Shown here: positions 8,897-18,587 of the stretch, in pieces | How positions within the stretch are numbered: position 1 is the stretch's first letter | How the letters are laid out: each line of letters opens with the position of its first letter | Source of the DNA: Pseudomonas fluorescens HK44 | GTDB taxonomy: Bacteria > Pseudomonadota > Gammaproteobacteria > Pseudomonadales > Pseudomonadaceae | Assembly: GCF_000217955.3 (NCBI RefSeq) | Contig: NZ_AFOY02000019.1 | Location: 186,001 to 250,000, forward strand | DNA: 64,000 nucleotides | Reading direction: 5' to 3' | The notes under the pieces: generated by a model | What the model saw: the letters and a program-made list of their open reading frames with translations, nothing else | The model's database searches: none | What the model was told of the DNA's origin: nothing | Program-made: the position numbers and the translations under genes

Positions 8897-10906
8897 CTAG
8901 CGTTTTAACATCGCGCGTATATCCGCCAATGCACTATTGCCACGCACGGCTTTGACTTCGGTCGGGGTGTCGTCGTTGCCTTCCCACGCCAGGTCGTCCG
9001 GCGGCAGTTCATCGAGGAAGCGGCTTGGCGAGCAGTCGATGATTTCGCCGTACTGTTTGCGCTTGGCGGCAAAGGTGAACGCCAGAGTCTGGCGTGCGCG
9101 GGTAATCCCGACGTAGGCCAGACGCCGCTCTTCTTCGATGGTGTCGGCTTCAATGCTGGAGCGGTGCGGGAGGATTTCCTCTTCCATGCCCATGATGAAC
9201 ACGTAGGGGAATTCCAGGCCCTTGGAGGCGTGCAGGGTCATCATCTGCACGCCTTCGGCGCCGTCTTCCTCTTCCTGCTGACGTTCAAGCATGTCGCGCA
9301 AGACCAGCTTGCCGATTGCGTCTTCGACGGTCATTTCGCCGTCTTCGTCTTTTTCCAGGGTGTTTTTCAACGCCTCGATCAGGAACCAGACGTTACCCAT
9401 GCGGTAGTCGGCGGCCTTGTCACTGGAACTGTTGGTACGCAGCCAGTTCTCGTAGTCGATGTCCATGACCATGCTGCGCAGGGCGGAGATCGGGTCTTCG
9501 CCGGCACACTGCTCGCGCACGCGGTCCATGAAGCGCTTGAAGCGCGCCAGACGATCGGTGAAGCGGTTGTCCAGGTGCTCACCCAGGCCGATTTCATCGG
9601 TCGCGGCATACATCGAGATCTTGCGTTCAGTCGCGTAGTTGCCGAGTTTTTCCAGCGTGGTCGAACCGATTTCCCGGCGTGGGACGTTGATCACCCGCAG
9701 GAAGGCGTTGTCGTCATCCGGGTTCACGATCAGGCGGAAGTAGGCCATCAGGTCTTTGACTTCCTGGCGTCCGAAGAAACTGTTGCCACCGGAAAGACGA
9801 TAAGGAACCTGGTGGTGTTGCAGCTTCAGCTCGATCAGCTTGGCCTGATAGTTACCGCGGTAGAGGATCGCGAAATCGCTGTACGGGCGGTCGGTGCGCA
9901 GGTGCAGGCTGAGGATTTCCACGGCCACGCGCTCGGCTTCGGCGTCTTCGTTGCGGCAGCGGATCACCCGGATCTCGTCGCCGTGGCCCATCTCGCTCCA
10001 CAGCTGTTTTTCAAACTCGTGGGGATTGTTCGAGATCAGCACGTTGGCGCAGCGCAGGATACGGCTGGTGGAGCGGTAGTTTTGCTCCAGCATCACCACT
10101 TTCAAGGACGGGTAGTCGTCCTTGAGCAGCATCAGGTTTTCCGGGCGCGCACCGCGCCAGGCGTAGATCGACTGGTCATCGTCGCCGACCACGGTGAACT
10201 GGTTGCGCGTGCCGATCAGCAATTTCACCAGCAGGTACTGGCTGGCGTTGGTGTCCTGGTATTCGTCCACCAGCAGGTAGCGGACTTTGTTCTGCCACTT
10301 TTCGAGAATGTCGGCGTGTTCCTGGAACAGCTTCACAGGCAGCAGGATCAGGTCGTCGAAGTCCACTGCGTTGAACGCCTTGAGCGTGCGCTGGTAGTGG
10401 GTATAGACGATGGCGGCGGTCTGCTCCTTGGGGTTGCGGGCGTTTTCCAGGGCTTCGGGCGGCAGGATCAGATCGTTCTTCCAGGCGCCGATCATGTTCT
10501 TGATCTCGTCGACGCCATCGTCGCCCGAGTATTCCTTTTGCATAATGTCGGTCATCAGGGCTTTGACGTCGGTCTCGTCGAAAATCGAGAAACCGGGTTT
10601 GTAGCCCAGCCGCACATGCTCCTTGCGGATGATGTTCAGCCCAAGGTTGTGGAACGTGCACACCGTCAGACCGCGTCCTTCACCCCCCTTGAGCAAGCTG
10701 CCGACCCGCTCCTTCATCTCGCGCGCGGCCTTGTTGGTAAAGGTCATGGCGACGATGTACTGGGCGCGAATGCCACAGCTCTGGATCAGGTGGGCGATTT
10801 TACGGGTAATGACACTGGTCTTGCCGGAGCCAGCACCGGCGAGCACCAAAAGAGGGCCGCCGACGTAGCTCACGGCTTCTTGCTGCCGGGGATTGAGTCG
10901 GGACAT
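8897..10906 (-). CDS. rep: ATP-dependent DNA helicase Rep
   Basis: A 669-residue superfamily 1A 3'-5' helicase that helps replication forks pass bound protein. Walker A GAGSGKT is at residues 24-30. The motif II DEYQDTN block, motif III GDDDQSIYAWRGA and motif VI VGITRARQ are all present. It starts at MSRLNPRQQEAV, the usual Rep N-terminus, and is close to E. coli Rep in length. UvrD is the closest alternative, but the SRLNPRQQEA start and synteny (PA5296) favour Rep. Confidence 0.95.
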   Translation of the reverse strand: MSRLNPRQQEAVSYVGGPLLVLAGAGSGKTSVITRKIAHLIQSCGIRAQYIVAMTFTNKAAREMKERVGSLLKGGEGRGLTVCTFHNLGLNIIRKEHVRLGYKPGFSIFDETDVKALMTDIMQKEYSGDDGVDEIKNMIGAWKNDLILPPEALENARNPKEQTAAIVYTHYQRTLKAFNAVDFDDLILLPVKLFQEHADILEKWQNKVRYLLVDEYQDTNASQYLLVKLLIGTRNQFTVVGDDDQSIYAWRGARPENLMLLKDDYPSLKVVMLEQNYRSTSRILRCANVLISNNPHEFEKQLWSEMGHGDEIRVIRCRNEDAEAERVAVEILSLHLRTDRPYSDFAILYRGNYQAKLIELKLQHHQVPYRLSGGNSFFGRQEVKDLMAYFRLIVNPDDDNAFLRVINVPRREIGSTTLEKLGNYATERKISMYAATDEIGLGEHLDNRFTDRLARFKRFMDRVREQCAGEDPISALRSMVMDIDYENWLRTNSSSDKAADYRMGNVWFLIEALKNTLEKDEDGEMTVEDAIGKLVLRDMLERQQEEEDGAEGVQMMTLHASKGLEFPYVFIMGMEEEILPHRSSIEADTIEEERRLAYVGITRARQTLAFTFAAKRKQYGEIIDCSPSRFLDELPPDDLAWEGNDDTPTEVKAVRGNSALADIRAMLKR

Positions 10907-11087
10907 GACGGAAAAAGGAGTCGTTTGCGAAAAGGGCGGGCATTTTAACAGGATGCACAGATTCTGCCGCCTCTCTCCGACTTGTGACGTACCACGCTAT
11001 CTAAATTTGCCGGTTTTGTTACTTTCCCGCAGGATGCGTGCTGAAATGCCCGCCGCCAACATCTTTTGCAGAGTCTAGGGAGCTAGC

Positions 11088-12761
11088 TTGTCTACGCCTG
11101 TCGAACCCTTGCGTTTGCTGCTACTGGCTGAAGAGCCAGCGTGGACAGCGTTGTTACGCGAGTGTCTGGCTCCTATGGGGAGCTCGGCTGTACTGATCAG
11201 TGCACCGACCTGGGAGTCGGTGAGCAGTCTATTTGCTGACAACCGCAATGCAGTCCTGTTGACCATTCCGGCGCTTCAACCGGAGCCGGGCCGTTGCAGC
11301 CTGCCGACGGTGCTGTTGCTCGAACATGAACCGTCCACCCCACCGGACGGCGTCAGCGACTGGCTGGTTCGCGATGTGCTGGATGTGGATACATTGCGCC
11401 GCTGCCTGCGCCATGTGCGTGAGCGTGGCGTGCTCGAAAACACCCTGCAGCGTCTCGCTGAGCAGGACCCGCTGACCGGGATTGCCAACCGCCAGGGGTT
11501 TCAGACCCTGCTGGCGGCGCGTTTGGCGGAGAATGACGGCCGTGGCCTGGCGCTGGGGCACCTCGACCTCGACAACTTCCGACACGCCAACGACGCCCTC
11601 GGCCACCAGGCCGGTGACCGGCTGATCCTGCAAGTGGTCTCGCGGCTCAAGAGCCAACTTGAGGCCGGTGATCAACTGGCGCGTCTGGGCAGCGACGAAT
11701 TCGCCTTGCTCATCGATACCCGCCGCGCGCCACAACGCGCCGAGTGGATGGCCGAGCGCATCACCGAAGTCATGGCCGAACCTTACTGGGTTGACGGTGA
11801 AAGCCTGTTGATCGGTTGCAGCCTGGGCATCGCCCACGCACGAGCGCAGGCGGGTGCCGACCCGCTGATGTGGCACGCGCATATCGCCATGCAACAGGCC
11901 AAAAGCACCCAAGGCTGCACCTTTCATATCTTCAATGAACGCATCAACCGCAATGCGCGCAGCCTTGCCGATCTTGAAAGCGAACTGCGCCGGGCCTTGC
12001 GCCGCGATGAGCTGGAACTGCATTACCAGCCGCGGCTGAACCTCGACGACGGGCAAATTGTCGGCCTCGAGGCTCTGGTGCGCTGGCGCCATGGCGAGCG
12101 CGGGCTGCTGCCGCCGAGCGAGTTCGTGCCGCTGGCGGAGCAGAGCGGTTTGATCGTGCCGCTGGGGTACTGGGTGATTTCCCGTGCCTTGCGCGACATG
12201 CAGGTGTTACGTGAACGCGGTTTGCCGCCGTTGCACATGGCGGTCAACCTGTCGTTCCGGCAGTTTCAGGACAGTCAGCTGCTGTCGACGTTGAGTCGGC
12301 TGATTGCCGAGCGCGGCGTCGAAGCGCAGTGGCTGGAATTCGAACTGACAGAAACCGCCGTGATGCGCCGCAGTGATCTGGTCAAACAGACCATGGATGC
12401 TTTGGGGCGTCTGGGCGTGCGTTTCTCCCTGGACGACTTCGGCACCGGTTTCTCGTCGTTCGTGCACCTCAACAGCCTGCCGATTGCCTTGCTGAAGATC
12501 GACAAAAGCTTTGTCGGTGGCATGGAGACGCGTGAGGAAAATCGCAAACTGGTCCACGCGATGATCAACCTGGCTCACAACCTCAATCTGGAAGTGGTCG
12601 CCGAGGGCGTTGAAACTCCTGAACAGCTTGAGCTGCTGCGCGGTTTTGGTTGTGATCAGGTGCAGGGTTACCTGATCAGCAAGCCGTTGCCGTTGACCGA
12701 GCTGGTTGAGTATCTGGCCTTCGGTTCCAGCCAACAGGCGATACTGGAAGTCGTGAGTTAA
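11088..12761 (+). CDS. proE: Degenerate-GGDEF/EAL phosphodiesterase, ProE-like
   Basis: A 557-residue cytoplasmic protein. Residues 1-115 resemble a receiver without the phospho-acceptor pattern; a GGDEF domain spans about 125-285 and an EAL domain 297-545. The cyclase signature reads GSDEF (201-205), so synthase activity is doubtful. The EAL domain keeps EAL (328-330), DDFG and the VAEGVET metal-binding motifs, so c-di-GMP hydrolysis is expected. The P. aeruginosa orthologue in this position (PA5295, ProE) is a phosphodiesterase that limits exopolysaccharide. The start is TTG 11088, with GGGAG just upstream. Confidence 0.85.
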   Translation: MSTPVEPLRLLLLAEEPAWTALLRECLAPMGSSAVLISAPTWESVSSLFADNRNAVLLTIPALQPEPGRCSLPTVLLLEHEPSTPPDGVSDWLVRDVLDVDTLRRCLRHVRERGVLENTLQRLAEQDPLTGIANRQGFQTLLAARLAENDGRGLALGHLDLDNFRHANDALGHQAGDRLILQVVSRLKSQLEAGDQLARLGSDEFALLIDTRRAPQRAEWMAERITEVMAEPYWVDGESLLIGCSLGIAHARAQAGADPLMWHAHIAMQQAKSTQGCTFHIFNERINRNARSLADLESELRRALRRDELELHYQPRLNLDDGQIVGLEALVRWRHGERGLLPPSEFVPLAEQSGLIVPLGYWVISRALRDMQVLRERGLPPLHMAVNLSFRQFQDSQLLSTLSRLIAERGVEAQWLEFELTETAVMRRSDLVKQTMDALGRLGVRFSLDDFGTGFSSFVHLNSLPIALLKIDKSFVGGMETREENRKLVHAMINLAHNLNLEVVAEGVETPEQLELLRGFGCDQVQGYLISKPLPLTELVEYLAFGSSQQAILEVVS

Positions 12762-12788
12762 CCGATCTGTCATCTGGCACGAACCCTT

Positions 12789-12890
12789 GTGGGAGCGAGC
12801 CTGCTCGCGATAGCGGAGTATCAGCCGACATCAATGTTGCCTGCATGGCCTCATCGCGAGCAGTCGAGCGTCGACCGGCTGCTCCCACAG
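12789..12890. repeat. REP pair with one variant arm
   Basis: The left arm (12789-12811) is the standard type A unit. The right arm (12853-12890) keeps the outer ATCGCGAGCAG and CTGCTCCCACAG ends but has a different, longer core containing CGAGCGTCGACC. The pair lies between convergent proE and the MATE gene. Confidence 0.75.
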
Positions 12891-12895
12891 GGAGT

Positions 12896-14308
12896 TCATT
12901 CTGTCTGGGGAATCTCGAAACCCGGCTGTGACGACGGTTCACGCCGGATCATCCGCTTCATCTTCCATTCGAACGCCAGCGTCAGGCTCACGGCCGAGCA
13001 GGCCAGGCCCAGCGCCAGCCCCCACCAGACGCCGGTCGGCCCCCAGTGGAGGTGGAAAGCCATCCACCACGCAGCCGGTGCGCCGATCAGCCAATAGCAG
13101 GCGAGGCCGACCAGGAAAGTAGTATTGGCGTCCTTCAGGCCGCGAATACAGCCCATGGCAATGGTTTGCGTGCCGTCGAAAAGCTCGAACCAGGCCGCCA
13201 CCATCAACAGACTCACCGCAAGGTTGATCACTTCGCGAAACGCCGGGTCGTGATGGTCCAGGAACAACCCCACCAGTTGGTTTGGCAGCAGCCAGAAGAC
13301 CATGGCAAACCCGAGCATCGCCGCGCCACCAAAGGCAATCCCGACCCGCCCGGCCAAGCGCGCATCGAGCAATTGCCCGGCGCCGTAGTGCTGGCCGATG
13401 CGCATGGTGATCGCATACGACAGCCCCGCCGGAATCATGAACGCCACCGAGACGATTTGCAGGGCGATCTGATGCGCCGCCAATTGCGTACTGCCCATGG
13501 TGCCCATGCACAACGCGGCAAACGCAAACAGGCCGACCTCCACGGCGTAGGTACCGCCAATCGGCAGGCCCAGACGCCACAGCTCGCGCAGGTACTGGCG
13601 ATTGGGCCGTGACAGGCCTTTGCGCAGTGGGTATGCGTCGTAAGCCGGGTGCCGGCGAATATGCCAGGCCAGGCCCAGCGCCATGCAGTTGGCGACGATG
13701 GCGGTGACCAGACCAATTCCCATCAAGCCCATTTTCGGCAGGCCGAACATGCCGGTGATCAGCGCATAGTTGAGCAGAAAGTTGGCCACGGTCCCGGCGA
13801 GGCTGATGACCATCACCGGCGTCGTCCGGCCGATGGCGCTGGTAAAACCGCGCAAGGCCATGAAACTCAGGTAGCCGGGCAGGGCAAACGGCAGAATCAA
13901 CAGGAATTGGCCGGCCGCGTGCACGTTGCTCTCAGTCTGGCCGAACAGCAGCAGCACCGGTTTGAGGTTCCACAGCAGCAGACCCGCCACCAGCGCCATC
14001 AACCACGCCAGCCAAAGCCCGGCCTGGGTCAGCCGCGTGGCGCCCTCGATGTCGCCGGCGCCCTGCCGGATCGCCACCAGCGTGCCGACCGCCGCGATCA
14101 CGCCGATGCAGAAAATCGACACGAACGAATAGGTTGCCGCGCCCAGGCCACCACCGGCCAAGGCCTCCGGGCTGAGCCGGGCCATCATCAAGGTATCGGT
14201 GAGGATCATCAGCATGTGCGCCAACTGCGAGGCGATCAACGGCCCCGCCAGCCGCAGGATGGCCCAGAGTTCGGTACGTGCTGGATGCCGCATGATCATC
14301 ACGCTCAT
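12896..14308 (-). CDS. MATE family efflux transporter (NorM type)
   Basis: A 470-residue integral membrane protein with about 12 hydrophobic segments in two homologous halves. The first helix region (AGPLIASQLAHMLMILTDTLMMARL) and the repeat around residue 240 (LGLPIGGTYAVEVGLFAF) are the paired MatE domains. Members export cationic drugs or dyes using Na+ or H+ gradients. The start may be ATG 14308 or an internal ATG a few codons later; the domain is unaffected. It is divergent from the LysR gene, 143 bp away, and syntenic with PA5294. Confidence 0.9.
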   Translation of the reverse strand: MSVMIMRHPARTELWAILRLAGPLIASQLAHMLMILTDTLMMARLSPEALAGGGLGAATYSFVSIFCIGVIAAVGTLVAIRQGAGDIEGATRLTQAGLWLAWLMALVAGLLLWNLKPVLLLFGQTESNVHAAGQFLLILPFALPGYLSFMALRGFTSAIGRTTPVMVISLAGTVANFLLNYALITGMFGLPKMGLMGIGLVTAIVANCMALGLAWHIRRHPAYDAYPLRKGLSRPNRQYLRELWRLGLPIGGTYAVEVGLFAFAALCMGTMGSTQLAAHQIALQIVSVAFMIPAGLSYAITMRIGQHYGAGQLLDARLAGRVGIAFGGAAMLGFAMVFWLLPNQLVGLFLDHHDPAFREVINLAVSLLMVAAWFELFDGTQTIAMGCIRGLKDANTTFLVGLACYWLIGAPAAWWMAFHLHWGPTGVWWGLALGLACSAVSLTLAFEWKMKRMIRREPSSQPGFEIPQTE

Positions 14309-14451
14309 TTAGTCTGACAAATCGGGAAGGGTTGATTCTCGGCGCTCGCAAGCGTTTGCACAAAGGGATAAAAACGATTGCTCGTATGACTAAAACTCAT
14401 GCTGGAGAGTTTCTGATAAGGTTTCGGGGTCGCGCTATAGGAGCTTTCCTG

Positions 14452-15372
14452 ATGTCTCGTCGTCTTCCTCCGTTGTATGCCCTTCGCGCTTTCGAGGCCG
14501 CGGCGCGGCACAGTTCGTTTACCCGTGCAGCAGAAGAGCTGTCGATTACCCAAAGCGCCGTCAGTCGCCATGTGCGTACGCTGGAGGAGCATTTTGCCTG
14601 TCGGCTGTTTCAGCGCAGCGGACGCAATCTGCAACTGACCGAGGCCGCGCGTTTGCTGCTGCCGGGCGTGCGTGAAGGTTTTGGCGCGCTGGAACGGGCC
14701 TGCAATACCTTGCGCGCCGAAGATGACGTCTTGCGCATGAAAGCCCCTTCAACCCTGACCATGCGCTGGCTGCTGGCGCGACTCAGCCGCTTCCGGCATT
14801 TGCAGCCTGGCAACGAGGTGCAACTGACCAGCGCCTGGATGGACGTCGACTCGGTGGACTTCAATCATGAACCGTTCGATTGCGCGGTGTTGCTGAGCAA
14901 CGGGCATTTTCCGCCAGACTGGGAAGCCAGTTATCTGTTCCCCGAACTGCTGATCCCGGTCGGCTCACCGAATCTGTTGAATGATCAGCCGTGGGATGTC
15001 GAGCGGCTGGTCGGCACCGAATTGCTTCACCCGACTCCCGATCGTCGTGACTGGCGCAGCTGGCTGGAGCGCATGGGCCTGTCCGAGCAGGTGTCGCTCA
15101 AGGGCGGGCAGGTGTTCGACACGCTGGAGTTGGGGATGATCGCTGCTGCCCGGGGTTATGGAGTATCGATGGGCGACTTGCTGATGGTGGCCGAAGATGT
15201 GGCTCAGGGACGGCTGAGCTTGCCGTGGCCGACCGCCGTTGCCAGCGGCCTGAATTATTACCTGGTCTGGCCGAAAACCCGCCCCGGCGGTGAACGTTTG
15301 CGCCGCCTCAGCGACTTCCTTCAAGGCGAGGTCCAGGCCATGGAGTTGCCGGATGTCGAGCGCCTCGACTGA
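14452..15372 (+). CDS. LysR-family transcriptional regulator (GcvA-like)
   Basis: A 306-residue LysR regulator. The N-terminal winged helix (PLYALRAFEAAARHSSFTRAAEEL, then TQSAVSRHVRTLEE, about residues 7-48) is followed by a substrate-binding domain from about 90. I chose ATG 14452, at MSRRLPPLYALRAFE, because it begins the conserved domain; the 40 residues encoded upstream look non-coding. It may control the divergent MATE pump or the downstream DUF4432 gene, but no operator was identified. Confidence 0.88.
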   Translation: MSRRLPPLYALRAFEAAARHSSFTRAAEELSITQSAVSRHVRTLEEHFACRLFQRSGRNLQLTEAARLLLPGVREGFGALERACNTLRAEDDVLRMKAPSTLTMRWLLARLSRFRHLQPGNEVQLTSAWMDVDSVDFNHEPFDCAVLLSNGHFPPDWEASYLFPELLIPVGSPNLLNDQPWDVERLVGTELLHPTPDRRDWRSWLERMGLSEQVSLKGGQVFDTLELGMIAAARGYGVSMGDLLMVAEDVAQGRLSLPWPTAVASGLNYYLVWPKTRPGGERLRRLSDFLQGEVQAMELPDVERLD

Positions 15373-15510
15373 ATCGATGTAACCGCCCCTACGGCGACCT
15401 GGTTAGCTGACGGTCGAGTGATGTCTTGCAGTGAATATGCTGTTTTTAAGCTTGCTGAATCGTTTCATCAGCGCTATAAAAATTGCACAACTCCAAGAAA
15501 GGCTCCTCTC

Positions 15511-16725
15511 ATGACCCCGCTCAAACTGCTCGTCACCCTCGGCGCGATGACCGCTGCCTCCCAGGTCATGGCCTGGGATTACGTGCTGCTCGACACTGAC
15601 AAGGCTGCCCAGAACCAGCAAATCACCAGCCAGCAGCTCGGTGTGAAAACCGACAAACCGTTCTCCGTGACCCTGCGCACTCTGCACGGCGGTCGGCAAG
15701 AGGGCGTCAGCATCGTCGACATTGATAACGGCACGATGAAACTCTCGGTGGTGCCGACCCGCGGGATGAACGTCCTGCAGGCGTCGGTAGGTCATGTGCG
15801 CATGGGCTGGGATTCGCCGGTCAAGGACGTGGTCAATCCGTCCTTTATCGAACTCAACGGGCGTGGCGGACTGGGCTGGCTCGAAGGCTTCAATGAACTG
15901 GTCGCCCGCTGCGGCTATGAATGGGTTGGCCACCCCGGCATGGACAGCGGCGAACTGCTGACCCTGCACGGCCGCGCCGCGAACATTCCAGCCAGCAAAG
16001 TCACGCTGCACATCGATGAAAAGCCGCCCTACGCCATCAGCCTGCGCGGCGAGCTGAAAGAGCAGGCGTTCAAGAAAGTCGACTTCTCGGTGATGACCGA
16101 ACTGGTCACCGAACCTGGCAGTGTGCGCTTCGCCCTCAACGACACCCTGACCAACAACGGCGACTATCCAAAGGAATACCAGGCGCTCTACCACAGCAAC
16201 TTCAGCACCCCGTTCCTGGAGCAGGGCGCTCGCTTCGCGGCGCCGGTGAAACAGGTGTCACCGTTCAACGACAAGGCCAAGGGGGATTTGCCCGACTGGC
16301 AAACCTACCGCGCGCCGACCAAGGACTACGACGAGACGGTTTACAACGTCGTGCCGTATGCCGATGCCAAGGGCGACACGCTGACGGTGCTGCACAACAA
16401 GGCGGGCAGCCTCGGGGTGTCGGTTGGCTTCAATACCAAGCAATTGCCGGTGTTTTCCCTGTGGAAAAACACCGATACCCAAGGCCAGGGCTATGTCACG
16501 GGGCTGGAGCCGGGGACGAGTTTTTCCTATAACCGCCGGTATCAGCGGCCACTGAACCTGGTGCCGACGATTGCGGCCAAGGAGCAGAAACAGTTCCAGA
16601 TCAGCTACAGCTTGCTGGCGGATAAAGCGGCTGTGGATAAAGCGTTGAAGCGCGTGAGTGAAATTCAGGGGGCGCGGGAGACTGAGGTGCGGCAAACGCC
16701 GTTGGTGGATCTCACCAAGGAATAA
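15511..16725 (+). CDS. Exported DUF4432 (aldose 1-epimerase-like) protein
   Basis: A 404-residue protein with an N-terminal signal peptide (KLLVTLGAMTAASQVMA, cleavage near residue 22). The mature part resembles the galactose-mutarotase-like fold of DUF4432: VPTRGMNVLQA near 90, NGRGGLGWLEGFNELVARCGYEW near 125-145 and HGRAANIPA near 160. A periplasmic sugar-binding or sugar-epimerising role is inferred from the fold only. ATG 15511 opens the signal peptide and is preceded by AAAGGCTCC. It lies downstream of the LysR gene and convergent with comM. Confidence 0.75.
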   Translation: MTPLKLLVTLGAMTAASQVMAWDYVLLDTDKAAQNQQITSQQLGVKTDKPFSVTLRTLHGGRQEGVSIVDIDNGTMKLSVVPTRGMNVLQASVGHVRMGWDSPVKDVVNPSFIELNGRGGLGWLEGFNELVARCGYEWVGHPGMDSGELLTLHGRAANIPASKVTLHIDEKPPYAISLRGELKEQAFKKVDFSVMTELVTEPGSVRFALNDTLTNNGDYPKEYQALYHSNFSTPFLEQGARFAAPVKQVSPFNDKAKGDLPDWQTYRAPTKDYDETVYNVVPYADAKGDTLTVLHNKAGSLGVSVGFNTKQLPVFSLWKNTDTQGQGYVTGLEPGTSFSYNRRYQRPLNLVPTIAAKEQKQFQISYSLLADKAAVDKALKRVSEIQGARETEVRQTPLVDLTKE

Positions 16726-16731
16726 CCCCGA

Positions 16732-18225
16732 CTAGTTTGCGCTCGGTCGATACTGCAGCGCTTCAGCCAGATGCTCGCGGGTGATGCCATCGACTTGCTC
16801 AAGGTCCGCCAGGGTGCGCGCCACCTTGAGCAGCCGATGGGCCGCCCGCAGCGACAGGGTCAATCGCTCGCACGCGGTTTCCAGCCAGTGTTCGTCGGTT
16901 GTGGACAGCGTGCAGTGTCGGCGCAGGCCGGGTAAATCGAGGAAAGCATTGGCACAGCCTTGGCGTTTGTATTGTCGCTCCCTTGCTTGTGCGACCAGGG
17001 CGGCGGCGGTTACGGTGTCATCGCCGGGTTTTAGCGCTGGATTCAACGCGGTGGCCTCGCGAGCAACCGTCAGGTGCAGATCAATTCGGTCCAGCAGTGG
17101 TCCCGACAGCTTATTCCGATAACGCTGGATCTGGTCCGGTGAGCAGCAACAGCGGCCGCTCGGCTCGCCAAGATATCCACAGGGGCACGGGTTCATGGCG
17201 GCCACCAGTTGAAAGCGCGCGGGGAAACGCACGCGGTCACGGGCTCGGGAAATCACGATGCATCCTGATTCCAGCGGTTCTCTCAGCACCTCCAGCACCT
17301 TGCGATCAAACTCCGGCAGCTCATCGAGGAACAGGACGCCGTGGTGGGCGAGGGTGATTTCACCGGGTTGTGGTTTCGAGCCCCCGCCCACCAGCGCCGG
17401 GCCGGATGCCGAATGGTGTGGCTGACGGAACGGTCGTTGCGGCCAATGGCTCAACGGCACACAACTGGTGACCGATTGAATCGCCGCGACTTCCAGCGCT
17501 TCACTCTCGGCCAGTGGTGGCAGCAGCCCGGGCAATCGACTCGCCAGCAGTGTTTTCCCCGTCCCCGGTGGCCCGCTGAACAGCAGGTTGTGAGCCCCCG
17601 CAGCAGCAATCAGTAATGCACGCTTGGCCGCAATCTGGCCCTGTACCTCATTTAAATCAGGGTAGGGTTTGCTGGCGTAGAGCAAACCATTGGACACATA
17701 CGGATCTACAGGTGTGTGGCCATTGAAGTGCGCGACCGCCTCCAGCAGATGATCCACCGCAATAACCTTCAGTCCTGACGCCAGGCACGCTTCCTCGGCA
17801 TTCGCCCGTGGCACCATCAACGATCGTCCGGCCTTGCGCGCCGCGAGTGCCGCCGGCAACACACCACGAACCGCCCGCACCGCGCCAGACAGCGCCAACT
17901 CACCGAGACACTCGACGTCGTCCAGCGTCAAAGTCGGCACCTGCACACTGGCAGCCAGAATCCCCAGAGCGATCGCCAGATCGAATCGCCCGCCGTCCTT
18001 CGGTAAATCGGCCGGGGCAAGATTCAAGGTGATACGCCGCGCCGGAAATTGCAGCCCGGAATTGATGATCGCACTGCGCACCCGGTCCTTGCTTTCCTTC
18101 ACCGCGGCCTCCGGCAAACCCACCATCGTCAGCGACGGCAAGCCGTTGGCCAGATGGACTTCTACGGTGACGGCGGGCGCTTCCACGCCGACTTGGGCGC
18201 GGCTGTGGACGATGGCCAGAGACAT
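16732..18225 (-). CDS. comM: YifB/ComM family Mg-chelatase-like AAA+ ATPase
   Basis: A 497-residue ComM helicase that aids branch migration during natural transformation in other bacteria. It has an N-terminal Lon-substrate-like domain (AIVHSRAQVGVEAPAVTVEVHL onward), a Walker A GPPGTGKT near residue 218, LFLDELPEF Walker B and a cysteine-rich CPCGYLG/CCCS insert. ATG 18225 has AAGGA at a good distance; ATG 18231 is too close to it. It is followed on the left by the convergent DUF4432 gene. In P. aeruginosa the next gene is ubiK, but here 2.2 kb of accessory DNA intervenes. Confidence 0.93.
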   Translation of the reverse strand: MSLAIVHSRAQVGVEAPAVTVEVHLANGLPSLTMVGLPEAAVKESKDRVRSAIINSGLQFPARRITLNLAPADLPKDGGRFDLAIALGILAASVQVPTLTLDDVECLGELALSGAVRAVRGVLPAALAARKAGRSLMVPRANAEEACLASGLKVIAVDHLLEAVAHFNGHTPVDPYVSNGLLYASKPYPDLNEVQGQIAAKRALLIAAAGAHNLLFSGPPGTGKTLLASRLPGLLPPLAESEALEVAAIQSVTSCVPLSHWPQRPFRQPHHSASGPALVGGGSKPQPGEITLAHHGVLFLDELPEFDRKVLEVLREPLESGCIVISRARDRVRFPARFQLVAAMNPCPCGYLGEPSGRCCCSPDQIQRYRNKLSGPLLDRIDLHLTVAREATALNPALKPGDDTVTAAALVAQARERQYKRQGCANAFLDLPGLRRHCTLSTTDEHWLETACERLTLSLRAAHRLLKVARTLADLEQVDGITREHLAEALQYRPSAN

Positions 18226-18382
18226 GATCATTCCTTGAGCTTGCGAGAACCGCTTCCTGCGGTTTTTGAAGGGTAGTTGCGGCGTAGTGGTTTAGCGCGG
18301 CGGCTGAGGAGCGAAACCTTCGCAGGATGTTGCGGGTGTCGGCGTATAGAGTGCGAGAACGAAAAATCTATGGACGGAGGAT

Positions 18383-18553
18383 TCAGGCTCGTATACCTGC
18401 AAGCAGGCCAGTAGGCTCCAGCTCTTTGCCATGAGCTGCTGCTACTTTCAGAAAGTGGCGCTGACTGGCAGAAACGTTGCCAGCTAAGCGGAGTGCCTCG
18501 GCATGATATTCGGCAACCATTAATGGCTTGGCCTTTTGTTTTTTGTGTTTCAT
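18383..18553 (-). CDS. Small basic hypothetical protein (56 aa), downstream partner of the GNAT-like gene
   Basis: A 56-residue protein with a lysine-rich start (MKHKKQKAKPLMVAEYHAEA) followed by a predicted helix and the C-terminus HGKELEPTGLLAGIRA. I cannot assign a family. GAGG lies six bases before ATG 18553. It starts 34 nt after the GNAT-like gene on the same strand, so a bicistron is likely. The pair lies in DNA visibly lower in GC than its flanks. A partner or antitoxin role is only a guess. Confidence 0.55.
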   Translation of the reverse strand: MKHKKQKAKPLMVAEYHAEALRLAGNVSASQRHFLKVAAAHGKELEPTGLLAGIRA

Positions 18554-18587
18554 AGACACCTCATGTGTCTCGATGCTTTGATTGATC

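Noticed and set aside
9164..10948. 594-residue plus-strand frame antisense to rep
   Set aside because: Rep motifs are complete on the minus strand; the antisense frame is Val/Gln/His-rich without a domain.
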